A stretch of 64,000 bases of DNA from contig CAZMBP010000057.1 of assembly GCA_964564545.1 (NCBI GenBank), positions 22,986 through 86,985 on the forward strand, in the 5' to 3' direction. Shown here in pieces: positions 9,804 through 18,752 of the stretch. Numbering within the stretch: position 1 is the first letter of the stretch; each line of letters starts with the position of its first letter. Source of the stretch: CAJQQY01 sp964564545. Lineage in GTDB: Bacteria; Bacteroidota; Bacteroidia; Chitinophagales; Saprospiraceae. The translations under genes and the position numbers were made by a program. The notes beneath the pieces were generated by a model. The model did not search any database. It saw only the letters and a list, made by a program, of their open reading frames with translations, and was not told where the DNA came from.

Positions 9804-10250
9804 ATGACGAAATCTAATTTGATCTATCTAATATTCATTTCAATATTTTGCTTAGCAAGTTGCACACAACCTGCTTCTGAAAACAAACCTGCTAATCCTG
9901 ACGCAGATCTCTCAGACATCGTTGAAGCACCTCCTGAAAAAAAAATCAACCAAGCTCCAGCTCCAGAAAAAACCAAAAAAACTACTTCGAATATCCACGT
10001 AACTATCGGAACATTTTTATTAATTGAAGATGGAGATTATTATCAGTTACACATGAAGGATGAAAATAAGAAAGAAACTTCTTTCTATTTTTGGCAAGCT
10101 TACGAAGGTGCTGACCAACTCAATGTCGGAAATTGGAAATCTGTAAAAGGACAAAAAATAAAAGTGACTTGGGAAGATTCTAAAGAAAAAGATCCTGAAA
10201 GTGGAAAAGAAATAGCTATCAAAAAAATACTCGCGATTGAAATAATTTAA
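9804..10250 (+). CDS. Hypothetical lipoprotein
   Basis: 148 residues. Lipobox LASC at residues 17-20, then a low-complexity linker rich in Pro, Lys and Glu, and a C-terminal segment of about 90 residues with alternating beta-strand character. I do not recognise the domain. Its stop codon TAA at 10248-10250 lies in the left border of an inverted repeat. Confidence 0.7.
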   Translation: MTKSNLIYLIFISIFCLASCTQPASENKPANPDADLSDIVEAPPEKKINQAPAPEKTKKTTSNIHVTIGTFLLIEDGDYYQLHMKDENKKETSFYFWQAYEGADQLNVGNWKSVKGQKIKVTWEDSKEKDPESGKEIAIKKILAIEII

Positions 10251-10388
10251 CCCCTGTCCCCAAAAGGGGAACCTATAATTTAACTTATAGTGAAAACTAA
10301 AAAAACCTATTCTTTCAATTGGAAGAATAGGTTTTTCATTTAAGTGAAAACTTAAATACATCGTTCCCCTTTAGGGGACAGGGGTTAA
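10247..10388. repeat. Inverted-repeat element carrying a terminator hairpin and both flanking stop codons (family D)
   Basis: Arms TTAACCCCTGTCCCC..GGGGAAC (10247-10272) and its inverted copy (10363-10388) differ at one position over about 26 bases. Between them a second hairpin, AAAACCTATTCTT / AAGAATAGGTTTT (about 10300-10336), is flanked by A and T runs and looks like a bidirectional terminator. The outer bases of the arms are the TAA stops of the two convergent genes. Confidence 0.85.
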
Positions 10389-11155
10389 ATTACCCCACTT
10401 ACTTTTAGTTGCGAGACGTCAGGATGATCACTTCCTCCTTCATCTTCTAAAGTAATATTCAAACTCGCTGCATTTGCCATGTGTGGAATAGTGATCATTT
10501 TTTTATCATCAAATTTTATCACTCCCATGTCGACCATTTCGTTATCGATGTCAGCCCACATTTGATAGGTTTTGCCAGCGGGAGGTGCAGGTAAATTTTC
10601 TAGTTTTAAATATGCTTTATCTTTATTTTCATTCCAGTAAGCAATCGCCAAAGTATTATTTTCTCCTCGCAAATGTACATGTGAAGTATTCGGATCTTTG
10701 AGAAATGAATTTTGCGAAGCATAAATCATTTTTTCATTTTGCACCTGTTCACAATCTTTTTGGAATTGCTTAAATTCGGTTGAAAGAATAGCCATTTCAT
10801 TCTCTACATTGGATTTACTTTCCCATGTAAAAAAGGAAAAAAACAATAGTCCAATAATACTTGCCGCTGCTGAAATCGCTACCCATTTTGGAATAGAATA
10901 GTTATTCCTTGCAGAATTTTCCCTAGCCTCTATTTCATCAATTTTTGACAAAACACTTTTCTTCAAAGTAGCCGGTGGTGGAATCGCATGAGCACGGGCA
11001 TATTTTTCCATGCACCCTTCCAACTTCATGCAATCAGTTTTCAACTCTGGATAAGTCAACAACATTTGCTCTACGATTTCAGCTTCCTCTGAAGTTGTCA
11101 ATCCGAGAACATATTGTTCGCACAAGCCCGTTTTAATAAATTCTTCTTTCGTCAT
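10385..11155 (-). CDS. RskA-type anti-sigma factor
   Basis: 256 residues. A cytoplasmic N-terminal helical region (about 1-85), one membrane helix (about 88-110: WVAISAAASIIGLLFFSFF) and a periplasmic RskA-like domain ending in the typical QMWADID and LEDEGGSDHP segments. It starts two bases after the stop of the sigma gene, so the two are cotranscribed and should form a sigma/anti-sigma pair. There is no HxxxCxxC zinc motif, as expected for the RskA group. The stop codon lies in an inverted repeat. Confidence 0.88.
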   Translation of the reverse strand: MTKEEFIKTGLCEQYVLGLTTSEEAEIVEQMLLTYPELKTDCMKLEGCMEKYARAHAIPPPATLKKSVLSKIDEIEARENSARNNYSIPKWVAISAAASIIGLLFFSFFTWESKSNVENEMAILSTEFKQFQKDCEQVQNEKMIYASQNSFLKDPNTSHVHLRGENNTLAIAYWNENKDKAYLKLENLPAPPAGKTYQMWADIDNEMVDMGVIKFDDKKMITIPHMANAASLNITLEDEGGSDHPDVSQLKVSGVI

Positions 11156-11157
11156 TT

Positions 11158-11739
11158 TTATAATAAAAATAAAATGCTATTGATTAATAAAGATATTCCA
11201 ACTACTCCTGTTACTTCAAAGATTTCTCTTAATTCTCGCAACGCAATTCTTAGTCTAGTTTTTACAGTACCCAATGGAATATTTAGTTCTTCACTTACTT
11301 CTTTTTGAGTGAAGCCTCTGAAATAAATCATATTTACAACCTCACGATATTTTTCGTCTAAATTATTTAATAATTCTTTGACGCCAATTTCATCAGGATT
11401 TGTTCCTCGACTCGATACCTTATTATATACGAGATCATCTATGCCTTGGTTTTTGCTTCTTTTTCTAAAACCTGCTGAACGTAATTTATCGATGGCGGTA
11501 TTTCTAGTGATATTCAACAACCAAGTAAATAAAGTTCCTTTGCTTGAATCATAGGTGGTTCCTTTTTTCCAAATCTTCACAAAAGCATCTTGCATCACAT
11601 CCTGTGCAATCTCCTCTGATTGAACAATTCTCACTACTACACCATATAGAGATGCAGCATATTGATCGTATATTATAGCAATGACTCGCTTATCATTTTG
11701 ATGCAACATTTCCACAATTTGGCTTTCAGCGAACTTCAT
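11158..11739 (-). CDS. ECF-type sigma-70 factor (SigK-like)
   Basis: 193 residues with region 2 (DVMQDAFVKIWKK, LFTWLLNITRN) and region 4 (REVVNMIYFRGFTQKEVSEEL, then LGTVKTRLR). First gene of a two-gene operon with its anti-sigma factor. After region 4 it carries a hydrophobic tail of about 18 residues (TGVVGISLLINSILFLL) that ECF factors normally lack. The divergent neighbour is a fasciclin gene, the same class of gene that SigK controls in mycobacteria, so a regulatory link is likely. Confidence 0.92.
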   Translation of the reverse strand: MKFAESQIVEMLHQNDKRVIAIIYDQYAASLYGVVVRIVQSEEIAQDVMQDAFVKIWKKGTTYDSSKGTLFTWLLNITRNTAIDKLRSAGFRKRSKNQGIDDLVYNKVSSRGTNPDEIGVKELLNNLDEKYREVVNMIYFRGFTQKEVSEELNIPLGTVKTRLRIALRELREIFEVTGVVGISLLINSILFLL

Positions 11740-11868
11740 TTGTCTATTAATAAATGTGAGAATAAATAAGATGTTTGATATCCCTTTATAGAAATCTGTA
11801 ACAGAGCTAATTAAAAAATGTTTAATATTTTTTTTGAAGAAATAATTTTAAAAAAAATCAATTTAAAA

Positions 11869-11893
11869 AAACCAAACTCAAAATCACTTCGTA
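11869..11893 (+). promoter_or_regulatory. Candidate ECF-sigma promoter for the fasciclin gene
   Basis: AAACC at 11869-11873 and CGTA at 11890-11893 are separated by 16 bases, the geometry of many ECF promoters (AAC at -35, CGT at -10), about 48 bases before the fasciclin start. This is a short match in AT-rich DNA and could be chance. Confidence 0.3.
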
Positions 11894-11941
11894 GGTATGT
11901 TGATTTTTAATAAACATTTTTAAAATTAAAACACATTTAAC

Positions 11942-12505
11942 ATGAAAAAATTAATGATTTTAGCTTTCGTATTTTCAGTTAGTATTTTTAATATTCAAGC
12001 ACAATGTAACAGCTCAAAAGCTAAAGCTGTCAAAACTTCTTACTCTGAAATGGGAGAACCAGATGTAGTTGATATTGCCATCGGATCAAAGGCACATACT
12101 ACTTTAGTAGCTGCAGTAAAAGCTGCTGATTTAGTTGGAACACTAAAAAGTGATGGACCGTTTACAGTTTTCGCACCAACGAATGCGGCATTTGATAAAC
12201 TTCCTGATGGAACAGTAAATACTTTATTACAACCAGAGAATAAAGATCAACTTGTGAAGATTTTAACATACCACGTGATAGCTGGAAACTTCAAGGCAAA
12301 AGATGTAGTAAAAGCAATCCAAGATGGTGGAGGAAAAGTAACTTTAAAAACTGTAAGTGGTGATAATATTACTGTGATGATGAGAGGAAAAAATGTAGTA
12401 TTGAAAGATGAAAATGGAAATTACAGCACAATCACAGCTACAGATTTGGAAGGAAGCAACGGAGTTATTCACGTAATTGACTCAGTAGTTTTACCAAAGA
12501 GTTAA
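11942..12505 (+). CDS. Secreted fasciclin (FAS1) domain protein
   Basis: 187 residues: signal peptide ending NIQAQ, then a single FAS1 domain with the conserved H1 region FTVFAPTNAAFDKLP and H2 region NGVIHVIDSVVLP. FAS1 proteins are extracellular adhesion modules. The gene is divergent from a SigK/RskA-like sigma/anti-sigma pair and is followed by a strong terminator, so it is a single-gene transcript. Confidence 0.95.
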   Translation: MKKLMILAFVFSVSIFNIQAQCNSSKAKAVKTSYSEMGEPDVVDIAIGSKAHTTLVAAVKAADLVGTLKSDGPFTVFAPTNAAFDKLPDGTVNTLLQPENKDQLVKILTYHVIAGNFKAKDVVKAIQDGGGKVTLKTVSGDNITVMMRGKNVVLKDENGNYSTITATDLEGSNGVIHVIDSVVLPKS

Positions 12506-12536
12506 TAACTGAGAATGGTTAACACCAAAACGCAGA

Positions 12537-12578
12537 AGAGCGGTAATTCTAAAATTAGAATTACCGCTCTCCTTTTTT
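12537..12578 (+). terminator. Rho-independent terminator of the fasciclin gene
   Basis: A perfect 15-base stem (AGAGCGGTAATTCTA / TAGAATTACCGCTCT) with a four-base loop and a T-run. Also close to the 3' end of the convergent gene at 12620. Confidence 0.9.
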
Positions 12579-12619
12579 ATTTTTTTCAAAAAACGGTATT
12601 AATCCTTCACTATTAATCT

Positions 12620-13165
12620 TTAATCAACCGTTCGTCCTTTCGCTACTCGTTTACGCACTTTTGTTTCACGAATTCTCTTCAAGTCTACCATCAATGTAGC
12701 ATATTGACTTTCGGAACTAGTTCGATACGTTTTTCCTTCATAAGTTACTTTTCCAAAACTACGATTCCAATCTCTTGCAAATAATCGATACTGTCCTCCT
12801 CTTCTTTTTGCTGCTCCAAAAATCAAATACCTTTCGTCATTTCCAGATTCGAAACTAACCGCAAATTTATCTTCTTTAGGTCTAAACATTAGAACACCTG
12901 GTGTTCCTTTTTTTATTACTACTTCATCGATTTTTCGTCCATTTCGAATTTTTATTTCACCTGACACAATTTCAGATTCGCCTCTTGATAATTCTCGAAA
13001 TAAAATAATATCATCAGAAGTATAAAACTGAATTCGCTTTAATTCATCATCTGACCAATTATTTTCATCATATAATCGCTGGGTAAAAGGGGTCAGCTTG
13101 GGGCCACAAGAACTTAAAAGAAAAACACCCAATATGGAAAGTAGAACAAGGTTTGTAAATTTCAT
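12620..13165 (-). CDS. Hypothetical lipoprotein
   Basis: 181 residues with a clear lipobox (LLSSC, cysteine 20). The body is rich in beta-strand patterns and charged residues, and the C-terminus is strongly basic (RIRETKVRKRVAKGR). No family recognised. It stands alone, convergent with the fasciclin gene. Confidence 0.7.
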   Translation of the reverse strand: MKFTNLVLLSILGVFLLSSCGPKLTPFTQRLYDENNWSDDELKRIQFYTSDDIILFRELSRGESEIVSGEIKIRNGRKIDEVVIKKGTPGVLMFRPKEDKFAVSFESGNDERYLIFGAAKRRGGQYRLFARDWNRSFGKVTYEGKTYRTSSESQYATLMVDLKRIRETKVRKRVAKGRTVD

Positions 13166-13443
13166 GTCGTAAAGATTTTAGTATTTTAATTTGTCCAAAA
13201 AAATAATTTCATCAGAAATGATTACTTCTTGAAGATTTTTTCAAACACATAATTTTTGTCGAAATATATACAATAATCTAGCCTATCACTAGTATTCATT
13301 AGAGATTTAACCTCCTATTAACTCATTTTAACGTCACAAAAACACAACCCAAAATATGCTTCCGCCTGCTTTAGCCTTTAATTTTCTAACTAGAAACAAT
13401 TGAGAGAAACCAATTTATCTAACTTTTTTAAACCGTAAGAATA

Positions 13444-14151
13444 ATGGCACGAATTAAAACCAAATCAGTCAGAAATGGCCTGCCTATTTTCGTTCTTACA
13501 ACACTCTTTATTTTTACTGCATTTTTTGCACAAGCAGATGTTGAGTATTCCACTCCTCTTCACGGCAAAGAGTTCAAAATGGGAAACCGGATTGAATGGA
13601 AAACTGCCTATGAGATGGATACTAAAATGTTTATTGTTGAAAAATCCGACGATGGTATCAACTTCTATATGGAACGAGAAATCAAAGCAGCCGGAGTTTC
13701 CAACACAGAAAAAGGTTACCGTTTCTTGGACGTTGGCAACAACGAAGAAACTACATTTTACCGACTTAGATTGGTAGATGAAGATGATACGGAAAGCTAT
13801 TCTGAAATCGCAATGGTGAAGAAGACTGAGGCTAACAATTTTCAAATTGTTAGAATGTCTAACACTTCTGCGATCAAAACATTTGAAGTAACCTTGGATG
13901 CTTTAGCAGAAAAAGAATTGACTTTTTCTTTAGAGAAATTCAATGGTGAGAAAGTATTTTCTACCAAAAAGCCACTTATTAATGGATTGAACGAAATCGA
14001 AATCAATCTTGAAGATGAGTTGCCTGGAAAATACAAACTTGTATTTGCTGTAGAAGATGAAGTAGAAGAAATCATTCTCCGAAAAATCGAAGGTGAAGAA
14101 ACTCAGAAGGAAAATGTGGCCGTTAAAAAGAAAGTGAATAATAAAGGTTGA
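13444..14151 (+). CDS. Secreted hypothetical protein with a beta-sandwich typical of Bacteroidota surface proteins
   Basis: 235 residues. N-terminal signal sequence ending FFAQA. Residues 45-125 (IEWKTAYEMDTKMFIVEKSDDG.. through TFYRLRLVDEDD) match the fibronectin-like module that often precedes T9SS sorting domains. The C-terminal part (about 135-215) resembles a sorting-domain fold (KLVFAVEDEVEEIILRK), but continues into a basic tail instead of ending there. It may be a divergent sorting domain. Confidence 0.65.
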   Translation: MARIKTKSVRNGLPIFVLTTLFIFTAFFAQADVEYSTPLHGKEFKMGNRIEWKTAYEMDTKMFIVEKSDDGINFYMEREIKAAGVSNTEKGYRFLDVGNNEETTFYRLRLVDEDDTESYSEIAMVKKTEANNFQIVRMSNTSAIKTFEVTLDALAEKELTFSLEKFNGEKVFSTKKPLINGLNEIEINLEDELPGKYKLVFAVEDEVEEIILRKIEGEETQKENVAVKKKVNNKG

Positions 14152-14187
14152 TCCTTATATTTATTCTAATTCCAACTACCGAATTAG

Positions 14188-14227
14188 TCTCCAATTGCAT
14201 TAATTTGTGATTGGAGATTTTTCTTTT
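14188..14227 (+). terminator. Rho-independent terminator
   Basis: Stem TCTCCAAT / ATTGGAGA followed by a T-rich run (14218-14227), 36 bases after the stop of the preceding gene. Confidence 0.75.
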
Positions 14228-14228
14228 T

Positions 14229-14293
14229 AAGAGATCGCTACGCTGCCAGAAAACAGACTAGTCGCTTTACTCTTTGTTAGTGCAGAGGTCTCT
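14229..14293. repeat. Partly palindromic repeat (family G)
   Basis: Begins AAGAGATCGCTACGCTG and ends GGTCTCTT, with weak inverted symmetry. It shares wording with the element at 61054-61091. It ends directly before the TAA of the minus-strand gene at 14295. Confidence 0.4.
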
Positions 14294-14294
14294 T

Positions 14295-15134
14295 TTACAA
14301 TTGAAAATGAATATGATCATCATGCCTAACCGCATGACATCCATGAAATCTTATCTTTTTATATTTTCCTAGATTCAATCGTTTCTGTAAATGAGGTTCA
14401 ATAAAAACTTTTTTCACTTCTTTGTTTGCCATAATCTTTTGCAATAAAAATCGATTTGCAGTTTTATCAAAAGCTACTCCTTTTTTCACCTTTGAGAATG
14501 TTATTTTTTTCAAAAAATTATATTGCCAGTATCCTTGTTGTTCACAATCTTTTGGTTTGTTAGTTTCTCCTTTTTTAGGTGGTTCGCAAACTCCATAACC
14601 AGTCAATGAAAAAGTTTTATTATAAAACTCCTTGCTATTATTATTTTTATATAAAAAAGAAATATCCAACTTTTCGCCATCATCATGACTCAAATGTGGA
14701 ATCAAAGGGAAACCTTCAAAGAATGGAAAATTCGCATCTAAATAAATCAGTTCTACACTCGGATATTTTTTTTGAACATCTTTAGCTGTTTTAAAAAAGG
14801 CATCCTGCAGTATTGGTTTTACATAATTTCGATTCATCAAACTCATCAAAACACTTCCACTTTTTACAGGCGTTTCTTTGGTAGAAAAAAAAGGAAGAGG
14901 TACTCTCCCATTCTTTTTTGCCAAAGGCGGAATGATAAAAAGACAAATCAAAACATAGATCAAACTAAACCCAACACTTCGCATAACAATGCTTTTCCAA
15001 AAACCATACTTTTCACTTTTTACAAAAAGAGAAAAAGGTAAGTAGAGTAAATAAATCACTCCACCAACTTGTGTCAAAACAGTTAAAATGGAAAAAATAA
15101 ATAACGTTCGAATTGTTTTTAAAATAAACTTCAT
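14295..15134 (-). CDS. Membrane-anchored protein, probable LAS-fold zinc peptidase
   Basis: 279 residues. Two hydrophobic segments near the N-terminus (about 8-35 and 55-72) anchor the protein; the rest should face the periplasm. His150 and Asp157 (SHDDGEKLD, an H-x6-D pattern) plus C-terminal His274 and His276 (HDDHIHFQL, an HxH pattern) match the zinc ligands of LAS peptidases such as VanX/M15 and MepA/M74, which cut peptidoglycan peptides. The overall sequence is not one I recognise, so peptidase activity is inferred from the motif only. Cys182, Cys197 and Cys266 could form disulfides. Confidence 0.6.
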   Translation of the reverse strand: MKFILKTIRTLFIFSILTVLTQVGGVIYLLYLPFSLFVKSEKYGFWKSIVMRSVGFSLIYVLICLFIIPPLAKKNGRVPLPFFSTKETPVKSGSVLMSLMNRNYVKPILQDAFFKTAKDVQKKYPSVELIYLDANFPFFEGFPLIPHLSHDDGEKLDISFLYKNNNSKEFYNKTFSLTGYGVCEPPKKGETNKPKDCEQQGYWQYNFLKKITFSKVKKGVAFDKTANRFLLQKIMANKEVKKVFIEPHLQKRLNLGKYKKIRFHGCHAVRHDDHIHFQL

Positions 15135-15232
15135 AGATTTTAAACTGGGTGGTTCTTTTATTTCGTATAAACTATTTAGGACTTTTTGAGTTTTAAGATA
15201 GACTAATTTTCAAACAAATTAAAAATAATCGA

Positions 15233-15925
15233 ATGCGACTCATCATAGTTTTATTTTTCACTTTAAGTTTATTCAATTGTGCCAAGGATGATAATTCTTC
15301 TATGGAAAATGAACCAATAATTCAAATACCTATAAAATATTTAGCTCTCGGAGATTCCTACACTATTGGTCAAAGTGTTGATGTCGAAGATCGCTACCCT
15401 ATTCAATTAGAGACTCGACTAAAAAATGATTCAATACAAGTTGACACAACAATCATTATTGCCAAAACAGGTTGGACAACTGCTAACTTAAAAAACGCAA
15501 TTATTGATGCCGATTTAACCGATACTTTTGATCTAGTTTCCCTTTTAATTGGGGTTAACAACCAGTTTCAAGGAAGATCTATTGATGAATACGAAATTGA
15601 ATTTGAAGAACTTCTACAAACGGCAATTGATTTTGCCGGAGGTGAAAAAGAAAATGTATTTGTTGTTTCCATTCCAGATTATGCCTACACTCCTTTTGGA
15701 AATGGCAATCCCTTTACCAGTCAAAAAATTGATGAATTTAATTTAGTCAACAAGACGATAACAGATAGTATTGGTGTTAGCTATTTTAATATCACTCCTA
15801 TTTCAAGAGAAGGCTTGGACAAACCGGAATTAGTTGCTACTGATAATTTGCATCCATCGGGAGAGCAATATTCACGTTGGGTTGACCTATTTTATGATGA
15901 TGTAAAATTGAAAGTGGAAGACTAG
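15233..15925 (+). CDS. SGNH/GDSL-type hydrolase, lipoprotein
   Basis: 230 residues with a lipobox LFNC near residue 16. The catalytic blocks of SGNH esterases are visible: ALGDSYTIG (block I serine), the glycine region around AKTGWTT, LIGVNNQ (block III asparagine) and DNLHPSG (block V Asp and His). A lipase or esterase located at the membrane is expected; the substrate is not predictable. Confidence 0.9.
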   Translation: MRLIIVLFFTLSLFNCAKDDNSSMENEPIIQIPIKYLALGDSYTIGQSVDVEDRYPIQLETRLKNDSIQVDTTIIIAKTGWTTANLKNAIIDADLTDTFDLVSLLIGVNNQFQGRSIDEYEIEFEELLQTAIDFAGGEKENVFVVSIPDYAYTPFGNGNPFTSQKIDEFNLVNKTITDSIGVSYFNITPISREGLDKPELVATDNLHPSGEQYSRWVDLFYDDVKLKVED

Positions 15926-15934
15926 GTTTTTTCT

Positions 15935-15942
15935 TAATTTTG
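15935..15942 (+). promoter_or_regulatory. Candidate -7 element TAATTTTG
   Basis: Matches TAnnTTTG and lies 28 bases before the ATG at 15971. Confidence 0.5.
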
Positions 15943-15970
15943 TGGCAATACTCATTTAATTCATTAATCT

Positions 15971-17845
15971 ATGAAACTATATTTTATTGCCTTTCTGATA
16001 TTTATTTTTCCAGTTCAACTCCATGCTCAAGAGGAGTTCAATCCACAAGATTTTCCTTCTTTTATATCTGTTCAAGAACATTTTTACGAAAATTATAATG
16101 CACCTGAAGATGGAGAATTACTTTATTTCGAAAAACGCCCTGAAGGATATTTCGTGGCTATGGCTTTCGAATATCCTTACGAGAATAGGAAAAAAAGAGA
16201 AATGCTTTGGTCGTATGAAACTAAATCTTTCCAGAAATTAAAATCATATTACTCAGGTTCGGCTGATATTAAAAATCTACGCAAAGTTCGTAATTCGACT
16301 TCCAATGTTCATGAATTTAATTTTTGTGCCTTTGCAGGCTACCCTGGCTGGCAATTAGATGTCATCGAATATTTTGGCGAAAAAGAAAACCTTCCAGATA
16401 CACTTCTATATGGATTGGCGAGAGCATACACTACTCATGCAACTAATTTAATTAGTAATCGAGGAGGCAATATTGATAGGGAAAAACAATTCGATCTTCC
16501 CAAAGGAAAGAATTCCCTTACGCCTGAACAGCTTAAAATCTACAGAGAATATTTTCATGCTGGCCATGCCACTTTCAAAAGGCTGTCTGAACAAAATCCT
16601 AACTTTGAAACCATCGTTGGAAAAAATTATATCAAATATTGCAATGAAGTGATGAACACTTTTTTGCAATTACTTTATTTCCAAAACGAAGACGAAGCAA
16701 GGAAAGAATTAAAACCTAATTTATATGATGAATTTTATATCAATACTGCCAAAAATTATTTGAACTCATGCCCTCCAAATGCGATCCTTTTCACCTATGG
16801 AGATAATGATACTTATCCACTTTTATATGTTCAAGCACAGCTAGGTTTTCGAACTGATGTGCTCTTGGTCAACACAAGTTTGCTTAAATTAGATCGATAC
16901 ATCAATCATCTTCGAAAAGGAGTTTTTGATGCACCAGCTTATCCCTTGCCTTTTGAACCTTCATTTTATGAAGGCGATAAAAATATGCAAGTTTTCACCA
17001 ACCTCCCTAGAAATAAGAAAGAAAATTCATCTTTGGATGAAGCTATCGAATTTATAAAAAATGAGGAAAATAGATTTGGCTCAGGAAACCAAAAAGTTGC
17101 TTCATTTCCTTCTAATAATTTATTTATTGAAATTGACAAAAAATCAATCATCAAGAAAAATATAGTTCCCGAATCTCAACAAGATAGCATTGTTGATAAA
17201 ATTGAATGGACAATTACTAAGAATTATATCTTAAGAAATGACTTAGCTCTTTTAGGACTAATTGCTGAAAATAATTGGGAACGACCAATTTGTATTGGAT
17301 CAACTTGTCGGAAATTCACCTTTTTAGGAATGGAAAATTATTTCCATTTAGAAGGATTAGCTTATCGTTTTTACCCAGTAAAAAAAACTAAAACATTTAA
17401 TCCTTTAATGGGTGGTAGTGGAATAAATGTAGAGGAATGTTTTAAAAAAATTACTAAAGATTTCATCTGGGATGGAATTGATAAAATAGAATCAGGCAAG
17501 ACCGTATATTTTACAGTATATATATCTTTATTTTCTCAGTTATCAAACCAATTAATTATTCAAGAGGAAAATGAAAAGGCAGAACAAGTTCTTGATCTTT
17601 TTATTAAAAATTTCCCTAATGAAGTCGTCGAACATGATCACACATTTGAAATAATTTCTGATTTATATTTTCAATTAGGAAAAACAGAAAAAGCTACCAA
17701 AATTGCTATTCAAATCGCTGAGAACTTCACTAAAATTAAAAATCCATCTAGATGGAATATAAATACGTTTTACCGATTTAAGAGTCAATCACATAAATAT
17801 AAAAGTCAAAAACTGAATCGCATCTTAGAAAAAATCAGATGGTGA
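15971..17845 (+). CDS. Secreted hypothetical protein related to the C-terminal part of DUF2723 proteins
   Basis: 624 residues with a signal peptide (ends QLHAQ) and no further membrane helices. The segment AILFTYGDNDTYPLLYVQ followed by FRTDVLLVNTSLL is the pattern I know from the soluble C-terminal portion of DUF2723 membrane proteins of Bacteroidota. The last 130 residues look like helical TPR-type repeats (EKAEQVLDLF, KTEKATKIAIQIA). Function unknown. Start chosen because it gives the signal peptide and sits behind a TAnnTTTG element. Confidence 0.75.
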   Translation: MKLYFIAFLIFIFPVQLHAQEEFNPQDFPSFISVQEHFYENYNAPEDGELLYFEKRPEGYFVAMAFEYPYENRKKREMLWSYETKSFQKLKSYYSGSADIKNLRKVRNSTSNVHEFNFCAFAGYPGWQLDVIEYFGEKENLPDTLLYGLARAYTTHATNLISNRGGNIDREKQFDLPKGKNSLTPEQLKIYREYFHAGHATFKRLSEQNPNFETIVGKNYIKYCNEVMNTFLQLLYFQNEDEARKELKPNLYDEFYINTAKNYLNSCPPNAILFTYGDNDTYPLLYVQAQLGFRTDVLLVNTSLLKLDRYINHLRKGVFDAPAYPLPFEPSFYEGDKNMQVFTNLPRNKKENSSLDEAIEFIKNEENRFGSGNQKVASFPSNNLFIEIDKKSIIKKNIVPESQQDSIVDKIEWTITKNYILRNDLALLGLIAENNWERPICIGSTCRKFTFLGMENYFHLEGLAYRFYPVKKTKTFNPLMGGSGINVEECFKKITKDFIWDGIDKIESGKTVYFTVYISLFSQLSNQLIIQEENEKAEQVLDLFIKNFPNEVVEHDHTFEIISDLYFQLGKTEKATKIAIQIAENFTKIKNPSRWNINTFYRFKSQSHKYKSQKLNRILEKIRW

Positions 17846-17902
17846 TTATTTTCTCCAAGCACTTCTTTATCTTCGCAAAAATTTAATCTAAAAAATAACT
17901 CA

Positions 17903-18679
17903 ATGGAAAGTATTCTTTTCTCGAAAGAAAATGGCATTGCCACTATCACACTTAATCGTCCTGACAAATTCAATAGTGTCACGAAGGAAATCGCTTTGGG
18001 TATGCAACAGTTTTTAAAAGAAAGTGCAGATGATGCAGAAGTTCGTTGTATCGTAATCACCGCCAAAGGAAAAGCATTTTGTGCAGGTCAAGATTTGGCC
18101 GAAGCGACTCACCCTGACAGTCCTGATTTATCGGTTTTTGTTAGCAAACATTACAATCCGATTATTAAAAAAATTAGAGAAATTGAAAAACCTGTGGTCG
18201 CTGCAGTCAATGGAATTGCAGCAGGTGCAGGAGCCAATATTGCCTTAGCTTGCGACATTGTAATTGCAACTGAATCCGCCTATTTTATGCAAGCATTTTC
18301 CAAAATTGGTTTGATTCCAGATAGTGGTGGAACTTTCACATTGCCTAGATTAGTAGGAATGGCTCGAGCAACTGCTTTAGCGTTTTTAGGAGAAAAAGTA
18401 CCCGCAAGAGACGCTATGGAAATGGGCATGATTTATAAATATGTTGCAGATGAAGACTTTGAAACTGAAGTCCAAAAACTAGCTAGCAAATTAGCAAAAA
18501 TGCCAACAAGAGGTTTAGCGTACACTAAACTAGCGTTTAATAAATCATTGCATAACGATCTAAACACTCAACTTGCAGTCGAAGAACACTTACAAAGTGA
18601 TGCATCTCATACCGCTGATTATAAAGAAGGAGTTGCAGCTTTTTTAGAAAAAAGAAAACCCGTTTTTAAAGGCGAATAG
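17903..18679 (+). CDS. paaG: Enoyl-CoA hydratase/isomerase, PaaG-like
   Basis: 258 residues of the crotonase fold. Oxyanion-hole segments CAGQDLAEA and VNGIAAGAGANIALA, and FSKIGLIPDSGGT with the Asp position used by PaaG-type isomerases. The end ADYKEGVAAFLEKRKPVF follows PaaG closely. PaaG isomerises the ring epoxide of phenylacetyl-CoA to the oxepin. The next gene is a 3-hydroxyacyl-CoA dehydrogenase, another step of that route, but the ring epoxidase genes are not in the window, so a general beta-oxidation role remains possible. Confidence 0.85.
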   Translation: MESILFSKENGIATITLNRPDKFNSVTKEIALGMQQFLKESADDAEVRCIVITAKGKAFCAGQDLAEATHPDSPDLSVFVSKHYNPIIKKIREIEKPVVAAVNGIAAGAGANIALACDIVIATESAYFMQAFSKIGLIPDSGGTFTLPRLVGMARATALAFLGEKVPARDAMEMGMIYKYVADEDFETEVQKLASKLAKMPTRGLAYTKLAFNKSLHNDLNTQLAVEEHLQSDASHTADYKEGVAAFLEKRKPVFKGE

Positions 18680-18752
18680 TTTTATGGGATTTGAAATTTT
18701 GAGTATTGAAATAATCACAATACTCAATACCCAAAATTAAAAATTAGCAAAT

